Positions 14,700 through 19,432 of a DNA stretch of 19,432 nt are shown here, piece after piece (the stretch's first letter is position 1; each line of letters begins with the position of its first letter). Both the position numbers and the translations under genes were made by a program. The stretch is from an uncultured Actinomyces sp. (GTDB lineage Bacteria > Actinomycetota > Actinomycetes > Actinomycetales > Actinomycetaceae): NCBI GenBank assembly GCA_937926415.1, contig CALBAF010000239.1, positions 1-19,432 on the forward strand, given 5' to 3'. A model generated the notes under the pieces. It had not been told where the DNA came from, made no database searches, and saw only the letters and a program-made list of their open reading frames with translations.

Positions 14700-16319
14700 C
14701 TACGGCGCGGGCATGACCCCGCGACCGATCTCAAACCCGGCCGGCGCCCAGCCCGTCCCATACGACAGGCGCACCGACACCTCGCGCATGCCCGAGGCCG
14801 GCCAGGCCACTGGGAGGAACCCCGTCTCGCCGGGCGCGACGTCCAGGAATGCCGGGTACTCCCATGTGACTGCGCCATCCTCGATGACGCGGCACAGAAA
14901 CTCCAAGTCGCACGTCGACGTGAACGTCATGTGGTTGCGAACCGTCACCCCCGAGTACGAGGGCGCCACCGTCACCGGCGCGTAGTGCAGCTCCTCGGCG
15001 CGCACCTCGCTCAAGAGCGGGAAGTCCGTGTCCGCATACTCCGGACGCGTTGGATCCAGTGCGCGGGCGGCGCGGATCTCCTCGTCCTCCTCGCCCACGT
15101 TCCACGCGATCACGCTCGGGTGTGCGCGGTCGCGGCGGATCATTGCCTCGATCGCCTCGTCGCGAGCGATTCCAGGCCCGTACATCGTGGACGCGCGGTC
15201 GATGATGTACAGGCCGTACAGGTCGGCCAATTCGTAGAAGCGCGCGTGCCCGGGCCCCTGCTCGATCGCAACCGCGTTCACGCCATGGCGCTTACACCAC
15301 ACGATGTCCTCGACCATGTCCTGAAGGCCCACCGCGAGCCCGGTGCGCCCATCGCACTCGTTGCGGCGCACCCCGCGCAGCGTCAGCGGTCGGCCGCCCA
15401 GGCGCAAGCCCTCGGGAGTCGTCGTCAGATCACGGAAGCCCACCTGCAGGGCGATCGTGTCCTGCGTACCCGCCTCCTCGTCGCTCAGCATCACGACGAG
15501 CGTGTACAGCACCGGCTCCTCGGCGCTCCACGGGAGCACGTCCACGCCGGTTGCCTCGAGATCCTCGCCGGTGGGGGCGCTCGCGGACCAGATCTCCTCC
15601 TGCTGGCCCTCGCCCAGCAGCGCGGCGCGGATTGCTGAGGCATTCGAGGCCTCGGAACACTCGACGCGTAGGCACAGGGACCCACTCGTGCCGTCGTGCG
15701 AGGCCTGCGGGATCACGTCGACGACGTGCGCGGGCGGGCGAGCCTCGAGCGAGACCTCGCGGAACAGGCCGTGACAGCACGCCGGCGAATCCATGAGAAG
15801 AACGCTGATCTCGTGCGTGTGCATCGGCTCCAGCGCCTCCGTCACGTCGAAGGCTGCCGGGATGAAGCCATCCGCGCAAAAACCAACGAAAATGCCGTCC
15901 AGCCACACGTAGAGGGGGCCGGTGAAGCCGCCGAACGTCAGCGTCATCATCCACCCGCGCTCGCTCGCGTCCTTCAGGGGCGCGTCGAGGATGAACTCGC
16001 GGCGCAGGATCGAGGCGCGAACCTGATCCGCGGCGGGCGTTCCCTGGGCCTCGGCCGCCCTGCGGGCCTCCTCCTCGCGGCGCACCCACAGGCCGTCGAG
16101 CTCAAGGATGCCGGGGATGGAAGTGGCCTCAAAGTCGCGTTGGTGGGGCGTACGTTCGATCAGCTCGGCAGCAGTGCCCGACACACCCGTGACCTGCCAG
16201 GTGCTGGACAGCATTTGGAGCGGCCTGCGCGACCTCCACGTCGAGTGCACCGTCAGGCGGTTCACCGACGCCCCCGGGTCCCGCAGCCATGCAACGTTAG
16301 GTTCCGGGATCTGTTTCAT
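14700..16319 (-). CDS. Degenerate LacZ-like (GH2) protein, probable pseudoenzyme
   Basis: 539 residues with the order of beta-galactosidase domains but many active-site losses. An N-terminal jelly-roll-like part (YVWLDGIFVGFCADGF, FDVTEAL, GLFREVSLEARPPAHVVDV) and an immunoglobulin-like part lead to the barrel start (GGRPLTLRGVRRNECDGRTG; RHGVNAVAIEQGPGHARFYELADLYGLYIID; RRDRAHPSVIAWNVGEEDEE). LacZ's GNE acid/base site is G409-E410-E411, the HYPNHP histidine is gone and the metal-binding ETHG is replaced. After DPTRPEYADTDF it jumps to the next beta domain, omitting the barrel half with the nucleophile glutamate; the C-terminal domain 5 is missing too. LacZ is about 1,020 residues. The frame is open throughout, suggesting a retained, perhaps sugar-binding, role. 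No signal peptide is visible. Start ATG 16319 appears leaderless. Confidence 0.8.
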   Translation of the reverse strand: MKQIPEPNVAWLRDPGASVNRLTVHSTWRSRRPLQMLSSTWQVTGVSGTAAELIERTPHQRDFEATSIPGILELDGLWVRREEEARRAAEAQGTPAADQVRASILRREFILDAPLKDASERGWMMTLTFGGFTGPLYVWLDGIFVGFCADGFIPAAFDVTEALEPMHTHEISVLLMDSPACCHGLFREVSLEARPPAHVVDVIPQASHDGTSGSLCLRVECSEASNASAIRAALLGEGQQEEIWSASAPTGEDLEATGVDVLPWSAEEPVLYTLVVMLSDEEAGTQDTIALQVGFRDLTTTPEGLRLGGRPLTLRGVRRNECDGRTGLAVGLQDMVEDIVWCKRHGVNAVAIEQGPGHARFYELADLYGLYIIDRASTMYGPGIARDEAIEAMIRRDRAHPSVIAWNVGEEDEEIRAARALDPTRPEYADTDFPLLSEVRAEELHYAPVTVAPSYSGVTVRNHMTFTSTCDLEFLCRVIEDGAVTWEYPAFLDVAPGETGFLPVAWPASGMREVSVRLSYGTGWAPAGFEIGRGVMPAP

Positions 16320-16505
16320 GTAATAAAAGTACCATTTAACGATTAGTCATAAAACGGCATTGTTTCCTGATATGCAGGTAAATGTGCCTTGACATGCGGA
16401 ATATCTATGGGTGACAAGTGGGACGGCGACCACATTCTGGGATTTATGGTCATGCGGATGGGCAAAATACCTCGTTGCCGGGAGGCGTCGTTCGGGCATA
16501 ACGAA
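16320..16505. promoter_or_regulatory. AT-rich intergenic region with leaderless -10 for the LacZ-like gene
   Basis: On the minus strand TACTTT (16331-16326) ends 6 bases before the ATG at 16319, with no Shine-Dalgarno, again implying a leaderless message; a -35-like TTTTAT lies 17 bases further up (16354-16349). Upstream an imperfect palindrome TTTCCTG...CAGGTAAA (16363-16382) could be an operator. A plus-strand TTGACA at 16389-16394 has no matching -10. No gene is supported here. Confidence 0.45.
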
Positions 16506-16543
16506 CCCCGGCCTCGTCCCTGAGAGCGGGAACGAGGCCGGGG
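16506..16543 (-). terminator. Terminator hairpin downstream of the OPT transporter
   Basis: CCCCGGCCTCGT (16506-16517) pairs with ACGAGGCCGGGG (16532-16543); inner CCC/GGG pairing extends the stem with one bulge. It lies 43 bases beyond the minus-strand stop codon at 16587. There is little T-run. Confidence 0.7.
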
Positions 16544-16586
16544 CTGCGTGCCGCGGGGGTGTGCCCCTCGCGCGTGCGTCGCGTGC

Positions 16587-18587
16587 TTACTTTGCGGCGG
16601 ACTCGCGATCCGAGTTGCGCGTGATCTTACGGGCGAAGCTGTAGAGCAGCCACGTCGCGCCCGCGAAGAACACGAGGCCCAGCACGTTCGCGAAAGGCGT
16701 GAAGCCATCGCCGATGAACGGCAGCGCCAGCGGGGAATCCGAGCCCGTCGCGCCCGCGATGCCCGCGTAGACGACGCCGAACAGGGACTCGCCGACGATC
16801 AGGCCGGTCGCAGCCAGCGTGCCGAAGCGCTTCGCGCGCTCCACGTCCGCCTGCTTGTCAGCCCACCTGTTGTACAGGAAGCCCACGAGCGCGCCAATCG
16901 GGATCAGGACCGTCAGGGAGGCGGGCAGGTAAATGCCCATGCCGACAGCCAGCGGGGGCAGGGCCAGCTTGCCCTTCGAAGCGGGGCGCAGAACCTCGTC
17001 AATGATGATGACGACAACACCGATCGCGGCGCCGATACCCAGGAGCTTCCAGTCGATGCCGCCGCCGAGCACGCCCTTGGCGAGCGAAGAAATCAGCGAG
17101 GCCTGCGGGGCCGCCAGCGCGTCCGGGCCAGCGCCGGGAGCGCCCTGGAAGCCGAAGGAGTTCTGCATGAGCTCCAGGACCGGGGGAATGATCAGCGCGC
17201 CGAAGACGACGCCGATGACCAGGGCAACCTGCTGCTTCCACGGGGTCGCGCCCACCAGCTGGCCCGTCTTGAGGTCCTGCAGGTTATCGTTCGCGATCGT
17301 CGCAATACAGAAGACGATGGCGGAGGTGAACAGCGTGTAGGCGATGAGCGCCGTGTTCTCTTCCGTGGTCGAGCCGCGGCCGTGCACCGCCAGGATGACG
17401 ACCGCCGTGATGACGACGACCAGCAGGCCGACGCCGGACACCGGCGAGTTCGAGGAGCCGATCAGGCCGGCCATGTAACCGCAGACCGCCGCGACCAGCA
17501 GGCCGGCGAGCAGGATGAAGAGCACCGAGATGGTGATCAGAACGGCCGTGTTGTGCTCGATCCGCGTGCCGCGCATGAACCACCACAGCAGGCCCGCGAT
17601 CGGAATCATGGCCACGAAGATGGAGACGATGACCCACTTGCCGGGGATGTCCTGCTCGGTGCGGTCAATCTGCGCGCCGTCTTCCTTGGTGCCGCGCGAG
17701 GCGCGCAGCGACTCGGACATGCCGCGGGCGATCGGGCCCATGATCTTGATGAGCGTCCAGATGGCGGCGACCGCCATGACGCCCGCGCCGATGAAGCGCA
17801 CGTCCGACTTGAAGACCGTGGACAGGGCCGAGGTCAGGTCATCCGCGCCCTCCAGCTGGCCGTTCGCGTACAGGGGCAGCAGAACGCCGTAGGAGGTGAC
17901 CATGCCGATCAGCATCGCGATGCCGACCGTCATGCCGACCAGGTGGCCCACGCCGATCAGGGCGAGGGACAGGGACGTGGAAATCATCGTGCCCGTCGAG
18001 CCAATCTTGAAGGCCGTACCAACCTCGGAGGCAATGACCTTCATGTAGCCCAGAAGCGCCATCGTGGCCGAGGCCAGAGCGCCCCACGTGATCGCCAGAA
18101 GGCCGCGCTTGTTGTCCTCGCCCGCATCCTGGGCGTCGCCGACCTTCAGAATCTCAGCGCCTGCCACGCCCTCCGGGTAAGGCAGGTCCGAGCCGGTCAC
18201 GAGCGCGCGGCGCAGGGGGATCGAGTACATGACGCCCAGCGCACCGCCGACCGCACACACGAACATGGTCTCCCAGTAGGGGAAGCCGCTCCACCAGCCG
18301 ACAATCACGAGGCCGGGGAGGACGAAGATGACCGCCGACAGGGTGCCGGCCGCCGAAGCAATGGTCTGGACGATGTTGTTCTCCTGGACCGTGTGGTCGC
18401 CCCAGAAGCGCAGAACCGCCATCGAGATGACGGCTGCCGGGATCGACGTCGCAAACGTCAAGCCGACCTTTAGACCCAGGTAGACGTTCGCGGCCGTGAA
18501 CAGCAGCGTAATAATGCCGCCGAGGATGATGCCGCGGAGGGTCAGTTCTTTGAGCGACGTTTGCTTCGTCGCGTTTGGCGCAGACAC
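16587..18587 (-). CDS. OPT-family oligopeptide/metal-chelate transporter
   Basis: A 666-residue polytopic membrane protein of the OPT family, a group of proton-coupled carriers for oligopeptides or metal chelates. Family patterns include NVYLGLKVGLTFATSIPAAV early on and ENNIVQTIASAAGTLSAV with N70-N71-I72-V73-Q74-T75, then many hydrophobic segments (about 14 or more) up to the C-terminus (FFAGATWLLYSFARKI). The start is GTG at 18587, because minus-strand AAAGGA (18599-18594) is 6 bases upstream; a longer in-frame reading upstream is low-complexity, arginine/threonine-rich and crosses tRNA-Ser, so it is rejected. It is a single-gene unit with its own promoter and terminator. Substrate unknown. 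Nothing links it to the sialic acid genes except position. Confidence 0.9.
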   Translation of the reverse strand: MSAPNATKQTSLKELTLRGIILGGIITLLFTAANVYLGLKVGLTFATSIPAAVISMAVLRFWGDHTVQENNIVQTIASAAGTLSAVIFVLPGLVIVGWWSGFPYWETMFVCAVGGALGVMYSIPLRRALVTGSDLPYPEGVAGAEILKVGDAQDAGEDNKRGLLAITWGALASATMALLGYMKVIASEVGTAFKIGSTGTMISTSLSLALIGVGHLVGMTVGIAMLIGMVTSYGVLLPLYANGQLEGADDLTSALSTVFKSDVRFIGAGVMAVAAIWTLIKIMGPIARGMSESLRASRGTKEDGAQIDRTEQDIPGKWVIVSIFVAMIPIAGLLWWFMRGTRIEHNTAVLITISVLFILLAGLLVAAVCGYMAGLIGSSNSPVSGVGLLVVVITAVVILAVHGRGSTTEENTALIAYTLFTSAIVFCIATIANDNLQDLKTGQLVGATPWKQQVALVIGVVFGALIIPPVLELMQNSFGFQGAPGAGPDALAAPQASLISSLAKGVLGGGIDWKLLGIGAAIGVVVIIIDEVLRPASKGKLALPPLAVGMGIYLPASLTVLIPIGALVGFLYNRWADKQADVERAKRFGTLAATGLIVGESLFGVVYAGIAGATGSDSPLALPFIGDGFTPFANVLGLVFFAGATWLLYSFARKITRNSDRESAAK

Positions 18588-18624
18588 GAAAAATCCTTTC
18601 GCTGCCTTGAATAGATACGCTGCA

Positions 18625-18653
18625 AGAGTAGTGCATTTATGAGTGGGCGTGAA
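18625..18653 (-). promoter_or_regulatory. Probable promoter of the OPT gene
   Basis: Reading the minus strand, TTCACG (18653-18648), exactly 17 bases, then TACTCT (18630-18625). The predicted start near 18618 gives a leader of about 30 bases containing the ribosome site AAAGGA. Confidence 0.5.
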
Positions 18654-18720
18654 TCCTATGCGGTCACTTAATCTCGTTTTTAACCGTTCTGAATGTCGAG
18701 GTCGTGCCCGTTTCGCGTGC

Positions 18721-18815
18721 TGTCGTGTGATCTTGCGGGGTTGCGTGGTCCTGGTTTTGGGTTGTGGTGTGGTCCTGCTTTCGGACTGCTGTGTGGCCCT
18801 GCTCCCAGCCCGTCC
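18721..18815. repeat. Degenerate ~24-base tandem repeat
   Basis: Four imperfect units share the core GTGTGGTCCTG(C): about 18725 (GTGTGATCTTG), 18744 (GCGTGGTCCTG), 18768 (GTGTGGTCCTG) and 18791 (GTGTGGCCCTG). It lies between the OPT promoter and tRNA-Ser. Strand-biased G/T composition (C/A on the other strand) suggests slippage-derived sequence; no function is apparent. Confidence 0.4.
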
Positions 18816-18822
18816 GGTCGAT

Positions 18823-18853
18823 TTGCGCGCTCGGGGGGAGGGTGTAGTAGAGT
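18823..18853 (+). promoter_or_regulatory. Possible promoter of tRNA-Ser
   Basis: TAGAGT (18848-18853) is a possible -10 and TTGCGC (18823-18828) a possible -35 with a 19-base spacer. A start near 18860 would be just before the tRNA 5' end. Confidence 0.4.
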
Positions 18854-18863
18854 ATCCGGGTAA

Positions 18864-18950
18864 GGTAGCGTGTCCGAGCGGCCGAAGGTGCAGCACTCGA
18901 AATGCTGTGTGGTGTCACAGCCACCGTGGGTTCAAATCCCACCGCTACCG
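18864..18950 (+). tRNA. tRNA-Ser (anticodon CGA)
   Basis: Acceptor arms GGTAGCG (18864-18870) and CGCTACC (18943-18949) pair fully, with G at 18950 as discriminator. The anticodon stem CAGCA/TGCTG encloses CGA at 18898-18900, reading UCG. A long variable arm (GTGGTGTCACAGCCAC region) is typical of serine tRNAs. The T arm has GGGTTCAAATCCC. CCA is not encoded. Confidence 0.96.
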
Positions 18951-19129
18951 CAAGGAGCGAGCGCAGCCCACAAGCTTGCTTGTGAGGGTGCGCGAGCGAC
19001 GCAGCGGCGCGTCATACCGTAGGTTGACGCGCACCGCGACTGAGCGAGCGCCCGTAGAGACCGTAGGTCTGTGACGAGGTGGGAGCGACGCAGCGGGACG
19101 CAACGAGCTTTGCGAGTTGCGGCAACCGC
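18951..19129. repeat. Structured, repeat-rich spacer after tRNA-Ser
   Basis: No gene seen. GAGCGACGCAGCG occurs exactly twice (18994-19006 and 19083-19095), with a related GAGCGAGCGC at 18956 and 19042. Hairpins: CACAAGC/GCTTGTG (18969-18984), GCGCGTCA/TGACGCGC (19007-19032), AGACC/GGTCT (19058-19070) and CGCAAC/GTTGCG (19099-19121). The first could end the tRNA transcript and the last could serve as tadA terminator on the minus strand. The rest may be a small structured RNA or decayed repeats. Confidence 0.5.
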
Positions 19130-19432
19130 CTAACGCAACCTGGAAAAGAACCGCCGCAGCTGGTCCTCGAACCGGGACTGGTCCACCCCACCGAGGACCT
19201 CGACCTGGTGATTTAGACGCGGATCACGCACCACGTCACGCACCGAACCGCATGCCCCGGCCTTCGCATCCCAGGCCCCGAAAACCAGGCGCGACACCCG
19301 CGCGTTGACGATCGCACCGGCGCACATCGTGCAAGGCTCCAGGGAAACCACCAACGTACAGTCGCGCAGATTCCAACGCCCCAGGCGCCCCGCCGCCTCG
19401 CGCAGAGCCAGAATCTCGGCGTGTGCAGTGGG
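19130..19432 (-). CDS. tadA: tRNA adenosine deaminase TadA, 3' part
   Basis: The last 100 residues of a zinc-dependent tRNA adenosine deaminase, which converts A34 to inosine in tRNA-Arg(ACG). The gene enters from the right edge, so its start lies outside the window. The visible part begins PTAHAEILALREAAGRLG: the HAE motif supplies a zinc-binding histidine and the catalytic glutamate. SLEPCTMCAGA supplies the two zinc-binding cysteines, followed by the family pattern RVSRLVFGAWDAKAGACGS and the C-terminal helix ending RFFSRLR. It runs antiparallel to tRNA-Ser, with the hairpin at 19099-19121 just beyond its stop. Other cytidine deaminase-like enzymes are less likely because of this extended match. 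Confidence 0.92.
   Translation of the reverse strand, partial: PTAHAEILALREAAGRLGRWNLRDCTLVVSLEPCTMCAGAIVNARVSRLVFGAWDAKAGACGSVRDVVRDPRLNHQVEVLGGVDQSRFEDQLRRFFSRLR

Noticed and set aside
16407..16523. A 38-codon plus-strand frame (starts MGDKWDGDH) after a TTGACA
   Set aside because: No -10 at a workable distance from TTGACA, no Shine-Dalgarno, and its end lies inside the OPT terminator hairpin.
18588..18896. N-terminal extension of the OPT protein by about 100 residues
   Set aside because: Low-complexity arginine/threonine-rich sequence that crosses tRNA-Ser; GTG 18587 has a clear ribosome site and starts where the family does.

Overview
The window is GC-rich bacterial DNA with dense coding, C+ type L33 (two CxxC pairs), short AT-rich promoters and several genes whose -10 box sits only 6-7 bases before the start codon (leaderless mRNAs). 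Together with protein flavour this points to an actinobacterium, most likely Actinomycetaceae (Actinomyces/Schaalia-like). The genus is inference; no 16S or marker phylogeny is present.

Layout. 1-640: non-coding, repeat-rich leader with a five-copy GGGTGCA array, a long-range 13-bp inverted repeat and a G-rich direct repeat. 644-3815: housekeeping genes: ferredoxin/NADP reductase (TTG start), HtpX-like membrane protease and, on the minus strand, a YajQ-family protein. 3914-4490: tRNA-Tyr, tRNA-Thr, tRNA-Met and rpmG. 4576-12916: a sialic acid utilisation island: cytosolic sialidase-like protein (+), FCD-type GntR repressor (-, NanR-like), and a divergent operon of lipoprotein solute-binding protein, permease, permease-ATPase fusion, ATPase and N-acetylneuraminate lyase. 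13024-14598: an unusual in-frame chimera. 14700-16319 (-): a degenerate LacZ-like (GH2) protein. 16587-18587 (-): OPT-family transporter. 18864-18950: tRNA-Ser(CGA), then a structured repeat-rich spacer. 19130-19432 (-): 3' part of tadA, cut by the window edge.

How the genes work together. The binding protein, two membrane domains and two ATPase domains form a complete peptide-class ABC importer. Its coupling to the lyase (2-bp gap after the last ATPase gene) and to an FCD regulator matches sialic acid importers of the SatABCD/SiaEFGI kind. The cytosolic sialidase could trim imported sialosides, and the lyase would give ManNAc plus pyruvate. The next step should be a ROK-family ManNAc kinase. 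Exactly where it is expected, only about 110 residues of a ROK kinase remain, fused in frame to about 414 residues of the C-terminal part of a 2-hydroxyacyl-CoA dehydratase activase-type protein. No nanE, nagA or nagB is seen, so the pathway is incomplete here.

Most worth checking: (1) the ROK/activase chimera (real deletion fusion or misassembly), (2) the LacZ-like protein that lacks its nucleophile region and metal ligands, (3) the predicted NanR operator TTGTCTGACAA placed between the -35 and -10 of the importer promoter and next to the leaderless start of nanR itself.
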